Positions 6,423 through 14,597 of a stretch of DNA of 64,000 nt are shown here, in pieces. The DNA is from Nocardia harenae NBRC 108248 (lineage in GTDB: Bacteria; Actinomycetota; Actinomycetes; Mycobacteriales; Mycobacteriaceae), in assembly GCF_001612885.1 (NCBI RefSeq), contig NZ_BDBH01000012.1, positions 62,001 to 126,000 on the forward strand. Reading direction: 5' to 3'. Numbering within the stretch: position 1 is the first letter of the stretch; each line of letters starts with the position of its first letter. The notes under the pieces were generated by a model. That model ran no database searches, was not told the DNA's origin, and saw nothing but the letters and a program-made list of their open reading frames with translations. The position numbers were made by a program, and so were the translations under genes.

Positions 6423-8509
6423 ACGCGATGCTGAACCTCTACGGCGCGGACGGACGGATCCAGTTCGACCGCGACCGGGAGGCCGCGCGGCAGTACTTCC
6501 TGCAGCACGTCAACCAGAACACCGTCTTCTTCCACAACCTCGACGAGAAGCTCGACTACCTGGTCGAGGAGAACTACTACGAGGGCGAGGTGCTGGAGAA
6601 GTACAGCCGCCCCTTCGTGAAGTCGCTCTTCGAGCAGGCCTACGCGAAGAAGTTCCGGTTCCCGACCTTTCTCGGCGCGTTCAAGTACTACACCTCGTAC
6701 ACGCTCAAGACCTTCGACGGGAAGCGCTACCTGGAGCGCTTCGAGGACCGGGTCTGCATGGTCGCGCTCACCCTCGCCGACGGCGACGAGCGGCACGCCG
6801 TCGAGCTGGTCGAGGAGATCATCACCGGCCGCTTCCAGCCGGCCACCCCGACCTTCCTGAACTCGGGCAAGAAGCAGCGCGGCGAGCCGGTTTCCTGCTT
6901 CCTGCTGCGCATCGAGGACAATATGGAGTCCATCGGGCGCTCGATCAACTCCGCGCTGCAGCTCTCGAAGCGCGGCGGCGGGGTCGCGCTGCTGCTCAGC
7001 AATATCCGCGAGCACGGCGCGCCGATCAAGAAGATCGAGAACCAGAGCTCCGGCGTCATCCCGATCATGAAGCTGCTGGAGGATTCCTTCTCCTACGCCA
7101 ACCAGCTCGGCGCCAGGCAGGGCGCGGGCGCGGTCTACCTGCACGCGCACCACCCGGACATCTACCGCTTCCTGGACACCAAGCGGGAGAACGCGGACGA
7201 GAAGATCCGGATCAAGACCCTCTCGCTCGGCGTGGTGATCCCCGACATCACCTTCGAGCTGGCGAAGAACAACGAGGACATGTACCTCTTCTCGCCGTAC
7301 GACGTCGAGCGCATCTACGGCAAGCCGTTCGCCGACGTGAACATCACCGAGAAGTACTACGAGATGGTCGACGACAAGCGGATCCGCAAGTCCAAGATCC
7401 GGGCCCGCGAGTTCTTCCAGACCATTGCCGAGCTGCAGTTCGAGTCCGGCTACCCGTACATCATGTACGAGGACACCGTGAATCGCGCCAACCCGATCGC
7501 GGGCAAGATCACGCACTCCAACCTGTGCTCGGAGATCCTGCAGGTCTCCACCCCCTCGACCTACAACGACGATCTCTCCTACGACCGGGTCGGTAAAGAT
7601 ATCTCCTGCAACCTGGGCTCGCTGAACATCGCCAAGACCATGGACTCGCCGGATTTCGCGCGCACCATCGAGGTCTCCATCCGCGCGCTCACCGCCGTCT
7701 CCGACCAGACCCACATCTACTCGGTGCCCTCCATCGAGCAGGGCAACAATGCCTCGCACGCCATCGGCCTCGGCCAGATGAACCTGCACGGCTACCTGGC
7801 CCGCGAGCACATCCACTACGGCTCGCCGGAGGGCATCGACTTCACCAACATCTACTTCTACACGGTCGTCTACCACGCCCTGCGCGCCTCGAACCGCATC
7901 GCCATCGAGCGCGGCTCCGCCTTCGGCGGCTTCTCGGAATCCAAGTACGCCAGCGGCGAGTACTTCGACAAGTACACCGAGCGGGCCTGGGAACCCGAGA
8001 CCGACCGCGTGCGTCAGCTCTTCGCCGACGCCGGCGTGCACATCCCCACCCAGCAGGACTGGCTGGAGCTGAAGGCCGCCGTCATGGAGCACGGCATCTA
8101 CAACCAGAACCTGCAGGCCGTCCCGCCCACCGGCTCGATCTCCTACATCAACCACTCCACCAGCTCCATCCACCCGGTGGCGTCGAAGATCGAGATCCGC
8201 AAGGAAGGCAAGATCGGCCGCGTCTACTACCCGGCCCCCTACATGGACAACGACAACCTCGAGTTCTACGAGGATGCCTACGAAATCGGCTACGAGAAGA
8301 TCGTCGACACCTACGCCGCCGCCACCCAGCACGTGGACCAGGGGCTGTCGCTGACGCTGTTCTTCAAGGACACCGCCACCACGCGGGATCTCAACAAAGC
8401 GCAGATCTATGCGTGGCGCAAGGGGATCAAGACGCTGTACTACATCCGGTTGCGGCAGATGGCGCTCGAGGGGACCGAGGTCGAGGGCTGCGTCAGCTGC
8501 ATGCTGTAG
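6320..8509 (+). CDS. nrdE: Class Ib ribonucleoside-diphosphate reductase, alpha subunit
   Basis: NrdE reduces ribonucleoside diphosphates to deoxy forms. The conserved N-terminal DYHALNAMLNLYGADGRIQF-type segment demands a start upstream of 6405, and the only suitable in-frame codon is the TTG at 6320, giving 729 residues. Visible motifs include the active-site cysteines in GEPVSCFLLR and HSNLCSEI, the radical-relay tyrosines in RKGIKTLYYIRLRQ, and the C-terminal redox pair VEGCVSCML. The match to the mycobacterial enzyme is nearly continuous. The overlap with nrdI suggests coupled translation. No intein is present. Confidence 0.95.
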   Translation: MATATTAPAGKSARLEQPPVRGGDAGEDLDYHALNAMLNLYGADGRIQFDRDREAARQYFLQHVNQNTVFFHNLDEKLDYLVEENYYEGEVLEKYSRPFVKSLFEQAYAKKFRFPTFLGAFKYYTSYTLKTFDGKRYLERFEDRVCMVALTLADGDERHAVELVEEIITGRFQPATPTFLNSGKKQRGEPVSCFLLRIEDNMESIGRSINSALQLSKRGGGVALLLSNIREHGAPIKKIENQSSGVIPIMKLLEDSFSYANQLGARQGAGAVYLHAHHPDIYRFLDTKRENADEKIRIKTLSLGVVIPDITFELAKNNEDMYLFSPYDVERIYGKPFADVNITEKYYEMVDDKRIRKSKIRAREFFQTIAELQFESGYPYIMYEDTVNRANPIAGKITHSNLCSEILQVSTPSTYNDDLSYDRVGKDISCNLGSLNIAKTMDSPDFARTIEVSIRALTAVSDQTHIYSVPSIEQGNNASHAIGLGQMNLHGYLAREHIHYGSPEGIDFTNIYFYTVVYHALRASNRIAIERGSAFGGFSESKYASGEYFDKYTERAWEPETDRVRQLFADAGVHIPTQQDWLELKAAVMEHGIYNQNLQAVPPTGSISYINHSTSSIHPVASKIEIRKEGKIGRVYYPAPYMDNDNLEFYEDAYEIGYEKIVDTYAAATQHVDQGLSLTLFFKDTATTRDLNKAQIYAWRKGIKTLYYIRLRQMALEGTEVEGCVSCML

Positions 8510-8510
8510 C

Positions 8511-8906
8511 TCAGTCCACCGCGGTCCCCTCCAGCTCGACCAGCTGGCCGGGGACCGCGAGGCGGGTGAGGCCGAGCATGGTGGTGGCCGGGGCGATACC
8601 GGCGGCGCCGAGGCGGGCGGCGAGCACGCCGTAGTGCTGGAAGAGCAGGTCGACGTCGGTGGTGTAGACGTTCAGCCGGACCAGGTTCGGGAGCGCCATA
8701 TCGGCTGCTTTGAGGACGGCTTCCAAGTTGTCCAGGCTCAGGGCGAGCTGGCTGGCCATGTCGTCGGGATGCTGGGGTTCGCCGTCGGCGTTCATGGCGG
8801 TCTGGCCGGAGCAGTAGAGGGTCCTGGTGGGGGAGGTGACCAGCTCGGCCTGGTGGAAGCCGAGGGGCAGGGACCAGGTGACGGGGTTGATCGCGGTTCG
8901 TTCCAT
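8511..8906 (-). CDS. RidA/YjgF-family protein
   Basis: The 131-residue product shows the Rid fold pattern: LYCSGQTAMNADGEPQHPDD near residues 30-49, then NLVRLNVYTTDVD and the C-terminal ATTMLGLTRLAVPGQLVELEGTAV. Classical RidA enzymes deaminate reactive enamines and carry an arginine in the last strand (usually PARS or ARV); here the corresponding place reads PATTMLG, so it probably belongs to another Rid subgroup with an unknown substrate. It is divergent from the WYL regulator at 8960 with a 53-bp gap and is the obvious candidate for its control. Confidence 0.82.
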   Translation of the reverse strand: MERTAINPVTWSLPLGFHQAELVTSPTRTLYCSGQTAMNADGEPQHPDDMASQLALSLDNLEAVLKAADMALPNLVRLNVYTTDVDLLFQHYGVLAARLGAAGIAPATTMLGLTRLAVPGQLVELEGTAVD

Positions 8907-8947
8907 GCGGACGAGCCTCGCAGGGAATCACGACATCCTCTGTCGGG

Positions 8948-8953
8948 TATTTT
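8948..8953 (+). promoter_or_regulatory. -10 hexamer of the WYL regulator, leaderless type
   Basis: TATTTT ends six bases before the GTG at 8960 and no ribosome-binding site is present. Confidence 0.5.
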
Positions 8954-8959
8954 CGAGCC

Positions 8960-9910
8960 GTGCGTGCCGACCGACTGGTCTCGCTGGTCCTGCTGCTCCG
9001 CAGCCGTGGCCGGATGACCGCGCCCGCGCTGGCCCGGGAGCTCGAGGTCTCCACCCGGACGGTGCTGCGCGATATCGAGGCGCTCTCCATCGCCGGGGTT
9101 CCGGTGTACGCCGAACGCGGCAGGCACGGCGGGTTCGAGCTGCTCCCCGGTTTCCGGACCGAGCTCACCGGACTCAACCACGACGAAGCGCTGGCCCTGC
9201 TCACCTCGGGTGCCGGGGCTTTCGGGCTGGGGCAGGCGCTGGCGTCGGCGCTGCGGAAGGTCGCCGACGCGCTGCCGGAGGGGCACACGGCGAGTGATCA
9301 GGCGCGTCGCCTCCTGCACGAACCGGAGACCGACCTGCTCGAGCGCAGGAGAGCCCGCGACGAGATCCCCGCCGCGGTCATGGCGGAGCTCCGCCGCGCG
9401 GTCCTGGCCGGCCACCGGCTGCGCCTGCACTACGCGGCGGCGAACGCGGAGCCCCGATGGCGCACGGTGGACCCGATCGGGCTGGTCACCGCCCGCGACC
9501 AGGGATACCTGCTCGCCCTCAGGGAGGGGCAGGACCGTACCTACAAACTGTCCAGGGTGCTGGCGGCGGAGGCACTGGACGAACCGGCGCAGCGGCCGGA
9601 AGGCATCGACCTCGAGCAGATCTGGCGGGAGCGCGGTAGCCGGTTCCGCACCCGCGGCGACCGGCTCGCCGTGCTGGCGCGGGTCCGCCCGGCACGCCGG
9701 GCAGAGCTGGCGAACACCGCCATAGCCGTCCGCGCCGAACACCTCGACGCGGACGGCTTCCTCGTCCTCGACCTCACCTTTCAGGACCTCAGGCACGCCG
9801 AATGGGCGCTGTGGCAGCTCGCCGCCGACGCGGACGTGGTTGCTCCGCGATCACTGCGCGCCGCACTGGCAAGCCGGGCCGCCGCGATGGCCGCCCGCTA
9901 CGGCGATTAG
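8960..9910 (+). CDS. HTH/WYL-domain transcriptional regulator
   Basis: This 316-residue protein opens with a DeoR/HTH_11-type winged helix (RMTAPALARELEVSTRTVLRDIEAL, about residues 18-42) followed by the GRHGGFELLPGF wing. A WYL domain occupies the middle (RLHYAAANAEPRWRTVDPIGLVTARDQGYLLAL, about 152-185), and a WCX-type C-terminal extension follows. WYL regulators sense small molecules, often nucleic-acid-derived. Start is the GTG at 8960, chosen because it sits six bases after a TATTTT -10. It overlaps the convergent luciferase-like gene by 4 bp and is divergent from ridA-like. Confidence 0.9.
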   Translation: MRADRLVSLVLLLRSRGRMTAPALARELEVSTRTVLRDIEALSIAGVPVYAERGRHGGFELLPGFRTELTGLNHDEALALLTSGAGAFGLGQALASALRKVADALPEGHTASDQARRLLHEPETDLLERRRARDEIPAAVMAELRRAVLAGHRLRLHYAAANAEPRWRTVDPIGLVTARDQGYLLALREGQDRTYKLSRVLAAEALDEPAQRPEGIDLEQIWRERGSRFRTRGDRLAVLARVRPARRAELANTAIAVRAEHLDADGFLVLDLTFQDLRHAEWALWQLAADADVVAPRSLRAALASRAAAMAARYGD

Positions 9911-10902
9911 GCGAGCGCGGGCAGGACTTCCTTCTCGAAGAGCTCGATCCCGCTGGTGTCGTACGCCGCTTCCGGGAAGTTGACGATGGCGTATCCCAGC
10001 CCCAGCGCTTTGATCGCAGCGAGCCGCTCCACGATCTGCTCCGGCGTGCCGACCGCGGCCCCGCCCGCCGTCATGGCCTGGACATACCCGGCCCCCTTCT
10101 CCGCACCGAGCGCGGGCGCGAGCCGATCGGCGATCGCCTTCTTGCGCTCCTCGACCTCGGCCTCGGTTGCCCCGACCACCACATTGAAGTTCGCGCTGCG
10201 CACAATGGCGTCGTAATCGGTGCCGACGTCGGCGCAGTGCCCGCGCAGGATCTCGGACTTGTGGGTGAATTCGTCCGGATCGTTCCCGGCGAAGTTGGTG
10301 TACTGCGCGTACTTGGCCGCGATCTTCAGCGTCTTCTTCTCGCCACCGCCCGCGATCCAGAGCGGAATCCCGCCCTCCTGCAGCGGCAGCGGGTACACCC
10401 GGGCACCGTCGACCCGGTAGTACTTGCCGTCCAGGGTGGCGCTGCCGGTAGTCCAGGCCTGGCGGAAGATCTGCACGCCCTCGTCCAGCCTGCCCAGCCG
10501 CTCCCCGGCGGTGGGGAAGCCGTAGCCGTAGGCGCGCCACTCGTGCTCGTACCAGCCGCCGCCGATGCCCATCTCGGTGCGGCCGCCGGAGATGGCGTCC
10601 ACCGTGGCGGCGACCTTGGCCAGGTAGGCGGGGTTGCGGTAGCTGATCGCGGTACACATCTGGCCGAGGCGGATCCGCGAGGTGCTCGCCGCGAAAGCGG
10701 ACATGAGCGTCCACGCCTCGTGCGTGGCCTCCTCGGTCGGCTCCGGGACGGTGTGGAAGTGGTCGTACACCCACAGCGACTCCCAGACCGGGTTCGCGTC
10801 CGCGCGCGCGGCGAGATCCCGCATCACCCCCCACTGCGCGGCGGTGTCGATGCCGGCCAGGTCCAGCCGCCACCCCTGCGGGACGAAGATTCCGAAGCGC
10901 AC
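9907..10902 (-). CDS. LLM-class F420-dependent oxidoreductase
   Basis: The protein (331 residues from the GTG at 10902, MRFGIFVPQGW) is a luciferase-like TIM-barrel oxidoreductase. Recognisable parts are ESLWVYDHFHTVP, LMSAFAASTSRIRLGQMCTAISYRNPAYLAKVAATVD and the substrate/cofactor-lining GGRTEMGIGGGWYEHEWRAYG. Members with this pattern use coenzyme F420, which actinomycetes make, to reduce or oxidise diverse small molecules. A longer frame to 11007 exists but its extra residues are arginine-rich and unlike the family. The substrate is unknown. Confidence 0.88.
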   Translation of the reverse strand: MRFGIFVPQGWRLDLAGIDTAAQWGVMRDLAARADANPVWESLWVYDHFHTVPEPTEEATHEAWTLMSAFAASTSRIRLGQMCTAISYRNPAYLAKVAATVDAISGGRTEMGIGGGWYEHEWRAYGYGFPTAGERLGRLDEGVQIFRQAWTTGSATLDGKYYRVDGARVYPLPLQEGGIPLWIAGGGEKKTLKIAAKYAQYTNFAGNDPDEFTHKSEILRGHCADVGTDYDAIVRSANFNVVVGATEAEVEERKKAIADRLAPALGAEKGAGYVQAMTAGGAAVGTPEQIVERLAAIKALGLGYAIVNFPEAAYDTSGIELFEKEVLPALA

Positions 10903-11152
10903 AGCTGTCTCCTCGCGTGTCGTCGCGTGCCGGGCGCGCACGCGCCCACCCTCCACTCTGTCGAGCCCGTCGCCCGCGGGCAACGATTCGGCGCTGGGCG
11001 CGCGCAATTTACGATCACGGCCGAAACCGGGCGGAGGCGGTCGGAGCCGGATCCGGGACGGGCTGCGCAGAATGCGCGCCGCGGTCGCGGAGCACGTGGT
11101 CGCCGTTTATTCAGAGGCGTTCGCAGATGATTCCGGTCATGCTGGAATCCTG

Positions 11153-11484
11153 ATGAACGACAACAATCCTCGGCTCGGCATCGATTTCGGCCGGGTCGTG
11201 ATGGGTGCCGCGGCCGAATCGGGCGAGGCCGACACCGCCTTCCTGGACGGCAGCCACGCCGACGCCATGCGCACCTCCGGTTCTGCCGGGCCCGCCCGGA
11301 GAAGGCGGTGCACTGCCGTGAACTCGGCATCACGCACATGATCGACGACCGGCTCGACGTGCACCGCGCCCTGCGCGGCCTCGTGCCCCACCTGTACCTG
11401 TACGGGCACCGGCGCGAACCCGCCCCGGACTGGGTCACCCCGACGCCGACCTGGCCCGATGTGGAGGCGGCGCTCACGGTATGA
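11153..11484 (+). pseudogene. Remnant of a HAD-like gene with internal deletion
   Basis: From the ATG at 11153 one frame encodes NPRLGIDFGRVVMGAA and DTAFLDGSHADAMRTSG, then at about 11281 the sequence continues in another frame as FCRARPEKAVHCRELGIT, HMIDDRLDVHRALRGLV and PDWVTPTPTWPD up to a TGA at 11482. The two halves look like the start (IDFGRV) and end (HMIDDR) of one HAD-like actinobacterial protein whose middle, normally containing a VWLVSKCG-type segment, is missing. Both pieces keep coding-like third-position GC, so the loss is probably recent. I base the family assignment on memory of similar proteins. Confidence 0.5.
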
Positions 11485-11510
11485 GCGCCGTCACCGCCCC
11501 TGCGCCACGA

Positions 11511-11540
11511 TGTGAAATCCGTGGCGGGGCGGTGTACTCT
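11511..11540 (+). promoter_or_regulatory. Putative promoter of the mgtE leader
   Basis: TGTGAA at 11511-11516 and TACTCT at 11535-11540 are separated by 18 bp, which would start an mRNA leader of roughly 220 nt before mgtE. The match is modest. Confidence 0.3.
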
Positions 11541-11601
11541 CGCGCACGTTGATTCCCGCGGCGGCACCGGCCCCGCACCCGGAACGAGGAGGTGGGTTGC
11601 C

Positions 11602-11655
11602 ATGCGCAGTGAACCTCCCAGTCGAAGGCCGCGCGGCGCCGCCCCTTCGCTCTGA
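11602..11655 (+). CDS. 17-residue leader peptide upstream of mgtE
   Basis: An excellent ribosome-binding site (GAGGAGGTG) lies 7-8 bases before an ATG that opens a 17-codon frame: MRSEPPSRRPRGAAPSL, then TGA. The mgtE start is 112 bp further on, past a CCGGC/GCCGG hairpin around 11673-11690. The acidic-proline start followed by arginines resembles the composition of enterobacterial MgtL ([17 protein letters not shown]), whose translation senses low Mg2+ and controls mgtA. I infer an analogous regulatory leader; the frame itself and its ribosome-binding site are plain in the sequence. Confidence 0.55.
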   Translation: MRSEPPSRRPRGAAPSL

Positions 11656-11767
11656 TCATCGATCCCCCGGCTTTTCCCGGCCGGGTGCGCGCGTGGGGTA
11701 GCGCCTCGCGGTGTGACGCAGTCCTAGAACTCGTTCACCCACTTGCCTCGTGCCGAGGGGATCACCC

Positions 11768-13138
11768 ATGTCGCAAACCGACGTCATCGAAGTACGCCCG
11801 GTGCTCACGCTGCCGGACACCGTGCAGGAACTCGTGGAGACGCGCCGCGCCGACGCCGCACTGGACTGGCTCGGCAACCACTCGCCGCACGCCATCGCCG
11901 ACCAGCTCGCCCGGATGGACGCCGTCCGCGCGGGCATGGCCTTCCGGCTGCTGGACAAGGATCTCGCGCTCGCCGTCTTCGAGGAGCTCGAGCCGGTGGA
12001 CCAGCAGCAGATCCTGGAGGGGTTGCGGGACAAGAGTTTCCGCGACCTGATCGAGAACATGGCGCCCGACGACCGGGCGCGCATGCTGCGCGAGGCGCCC
12101 GCCACCGTCGCCAAGAAGGTGCTCGCCGGGCTGAGCCCGCGCGAGCGCCGGATGACCGCGGGGCTGCTCGGCTACCCGGAGGGGTCGGTCGGGCTCTACA
12201 TGACCCCCGAGGTGGTGGCGCTGCCGCGGAACCTCACGGTGGCCGCCGCGCTGCAGACCGTGCGGGCCAAGGGCGGGCGCGCCGAGACCGTCTACACCCT
12301 GCCCGTGGTGGATACCGGGCGGCGGCTCACCGGCGTGGTCGAGCTGCGCGAGCTGGTACTGAGCGGGCCCGACGCGCTGGTTGCCGACCTGGTGCGGACC
12401 GAGCCCGCGTACGTGCGCGCCACCGACTCCGCCGAGCGGGCCGCCCGCGTCATGCGCGAGACCAATGTCATCGACCTGCCCGTGGTGGACAGCGAAGACC
12501 GGCTGGTCGGGCTGCTCACCATCGACGACGCGGTCGAGGTGATCGAGGCGGCGGACAGCGAGGACGTCGCCAAGCAGGCCGGCTCCGCGCCGTGGGCCGG
12601 ACACTACATGGCGGCGGGGGTCTTCCAGCTGGCCCGCTACCGGGCGCTCTGGCTGCTGCTCCTGCTGGTCGCCGCCACCCTCACGGTGAGCGTCACCGAC
12701 TTCTTCGAGGGCACGCTGGAGCAGGCCGCGCAGCTCGCGCTGTTCATTCCGCTGCTCATCGGCGCCGGTGGGAATGCCGGGGCCCAGGCGGCGACGGCGT
12801 GCGTGCGCGCGGTGGCGGTCGGCGAGGTGCGCGGCGGTGATCTGTTCCGGGTGATCTGGCGGGAGTGCCGGGTCGGGTTCGTGCTCGGGAGCATGCTCGC
12901 CGTCGCCGGGGTCATGATCGGCGGGGTCTTCGTCGGGCCGAAGGTGGCGATCGTCGTCGGGCTCACGCTGGTGCTGATCTGCGCCTGGGCGGCGACCATC
13001 GGCGGGACCATGCCGCTGCTCGCCAAGCGGTTGCGAATCGACCCCGCCGTGGTCTCCGCGCCGATGGTGACCACGCTGGTGGACGCCACCGGGCTGATCC
13101 TCTACTTCACCATCGCCAAGGTGGTGCTGGGGATCTGA
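11768..13138 (+). CDS. mgtE: MgtE-family magnesium transporter
   Basis: The 456-residue protein has the MgtE layout: N-terminal helical superhelix domain (about 10-130, with MAPDDRARMLREAP), two CBS motifs (about 135-255, ending VGLLTIDDAVEVIE), a connecting helix and five membrane segments from about 290. The signature GAGGNAGAQAATACVRA lies around 335-351. MgtE is a Mg2+ channel of the inner membrane gated by intracellular Mg2+ binding to the cytosolic domains. The ATG at 11768 has GAGGGG seven bases upstream. The leader peptide at 11602 suggests regulation at translation level as well. Confidence 0.95.
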   Translation: MSQTDVIEVRPVLTLPDTVQELVETRRADAALDWLGNHSPHAIADQLARMDAVRAGMAFRLLDKDLALAVFEELEPVDQQQILEGLRDKSFRDLIENMAPDDRARMLREAPATVAKKVLAGLSPRERRMTAGLLGYPEGSVGLYMTPEVVALPRNLTVAAALQTVRAKGGRAETVYTLPVVDTGRRLTGVVELRELVLSGPDALVADLVRTEPAYVRATDSAERAARVMRETNVIDLPVVDSEDRLVGLLTIDDAVEVIEAADSEDVAKQAGSAPWAGHYMAAGVFQLARYRALWLLLLLVAATLTVSVTDFFEGTLEQAAQLALFIPLLIGAGGNAGAQAATACVRAVAVGEVRGGDLFRVIWRECRVGFVLGSMLAVAGVMIGGVFVGPKVAIVVGLTLVLICAWAATIGGTMPLLAKRLRIDPAVVSAPMVTTLVDATGLILYFTIAKVVLGI

Positions 13139-13140
13139 GT

Positions 13141-13535
13141 TCATCGCCGGTCCGCCTCGGTGCGGTCCAGCCGCTCCGCCAGCGGCGAGCGCTGAAGGGG
13201 GCCGCGCCGGGCGAGTGCGAGGCGGATGGGCTCGTGCGCCTGCTGCGGTGGACCGGGTGCCCGTCGATCTCGTAGCGCACCGGGCCGAGCTGCTGCTCGC
13301 CCTCCTCGCGGAGCATCAGCAGGAACTTCTGCTCCCGGTACTCGAACCCGCACTCCCACAGCTGGACCGCACTGGGCCGGACGCCGAGCGCCGCGGTGGC
13401 CGCGCACGGATCGGTGTTCGCGAACGGGGTGCTCGCCCGGCGCGGCTCGGCCCGCCAGCGCGCGGCGGCCGCTCCGGCACGGCCGCGGCGGCAGGTGCCG
13501 ACGGCTACCATCCACGGCGGATTCGCGACATTCAT
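13141..13535 (-). pseudogene. Frameshifted hypothetical gene
   Basis: From an ATG at 13535 the minus strand codes for about 95 residues (opening MNVANPPWMVAVG and including AVQLWECGFEYREQKFLLML and GPVRYEIDGHPV) with third positions almost all G or C. Near 13250 the coding signal switches frame and continues as AHEPIRLALARRG, PLQRSPLAERLDR and TEADRR to a TGA at 13141, again with high third-position GC. One single-base indel joins the two halves into a protein of about 131 residues. I do not recognise the family. It is divergent from nrdF, with its start codon just beside the first NrdR-like box. A sequencing error is possible. Confidence 0.45.
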
Positions 13536-13537
13536 GC

Positions 13538-13583
13538 CACTAGTTCTTGTGCTACGAAAGCTCCCGGTCCACAAGAGGTAGTG
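13538..13583 (+). promoter_or_regulatory. Pair of NrdR-like boxes before nrdF
   Basis: CACTA-GTTC-TTGTG at 13538-13551 and CACAA-GAGG-TAGTG at 13570-13583 start 32 bp apart, the same spacing as the pair before nrdHIE. The nrdF start codon follows 35 bp after the second box. Confidence 0.75.
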
Positions 13584-13618
13584 TTCTCGTCACCACGACG
13601 AGGACCGGAGGCTGCAGC

Positions 13619-14581
13619 ATGAAACTGATCGATCGGGTGTCGGCCATCAACTGGAATCGGGTGCCCGACGAGAAGGACGCCGAGGTCTGGGACCGGCTGA
13701 CCGGCAACTTCTGGCTGCCGGAGAAGGTGCCGGTGTCGAACGACATCCCGTCCTGGGCCACGCTGACCCCGGACGAGAAGCAGCTCACCATGCGAGTCTT
13801 CACCGGGCTCACGCTGCTGGACACCATTCAGGGCACGGTGGGCGCGGTGAGCCTGATCCCGGACGCGCTGACGCCGCACGAGGAGGCGGTGCTCACCAAC
13901 ATCGCCTTCATGGAGTCGGTGCACGCCAAGAGCTACAGCTCGATCTTCTCCACGCTCTGCTCGACCAGGGAGATCGATGAGGCGTTCCGTTGGTCCGAGG
14001 AGAACCGCAATCTGCAGCGCAAGGCCGAGATCGTGCTGCAGTACTACAACGGCGACGATCCGCTCAAGCGCAAGGTGGCCTCGACGCTGCTGGAGAGCTT
14101 CCTCTTCTACTCCGGCTTCTACCTGCCGATGCACTGGTCGTCGCGGGCCAAGCTGACCAATACCGCCGACATGATCCGGCTGATCATCCGGGACGAGGCG
14201 GTGCACGGGTATTACATCGGCTACAAGTACCAGAAGGGGCTCGAGCTGGTCTCGCAGGCGGAGCGCGACGAACTCAAGAACTACACCTTCGAGCTGCTCT
14301 TCGAGCTGTACGAGAACGAGGCCGAGTACACCCAGGATCTGTACGACGAGGTCGGGCTCACCGAGGACGTCAAGAAGTTCCTGCGCTACAACGCCAACAA
14401 GGCGCTGATGAACCTCGGTTACGAGGGGCTCTTCCCGAAGGACGAGACCGACGTGAACCCGGCGATTCTCGCGGCGCTATCGCCGAACGCCGACGAGAAC
14501 CACGACTTCTTCTCCGGCTCCGGCTCCAGCTACGTGATCGGCAAGGCCGTCAACACCGAGGACGAGGACTGGGAGTTCTGA
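13619..14581 (+). CDS. nrdF: Class Ib ribonucleotide reductase, beta subunit
   Basis: The 320-residue radical-generating subunit pairs with NrdE. Metal ligands are in the expected places: DTIQGTVG, FMESVHAKSYSS (E-x2-H plus the radical tyrosine of SYS), ESFLFYSGFY and RDEAVHGYYIGYK (E-x2-H). The C-terminal tail ENHDFFSGSGSSYV and final DEDWEF is the peptide that docks on NrdE. It lies about 5 kb from nrdHIE, as in mycobacteria, and carries its own pair of NrdR-like boxes. Confidence 0.97.
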   Translation: MKLIDRVSAINWNRVPDEKDAEVWDRLTGNFWLPEKVPVSNDIPSWATLTPDEKQLTMRVFTGLTLLDTIQGTVGAVSLIPDALTPHEEAVLTNIAFMESVHAKSYSSIFSTLCSTREIDEAFRWSEENRNLQRKAEIVLQYYNGDDPLKRKVASTLLESFLFYSGFYLPMHWSSRAKLTNTADMIRLIIRDEAVHGYYIGYKYQKGLELVSQAERDELKNYTFELLFELYENEAEYTQDLYDEVGLTEDVKKFLRYNANKALMNLGYEGLFPKDETDVNPAILAALSPNADENHDFFSGSGSSYVIGKAVNTEDEDWEF

Positions 14582-14597
14582 CGCCGCGGCGGCTGTG

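Noticed and set aside
6353..8332. 659-codon reverse frame across nrdE
   Set aside because: It is the shadow of nrdE; the translation is a V/D/G/H-rich low-information string.
10682..11341. 219-codon forward frame continuing into the decayed HAD-like gene
   Set aside because: Its first 150 codons lie opposite the luciferase-like gene and its promoter; only the part from 11153 has protein-like features.
11485..11767. M-box (ykoK) magnesium riboswitch before mgtE
   Set aside because: I could not find the conserved M-box core segments in the leader; the evident element is the short peptide frame.
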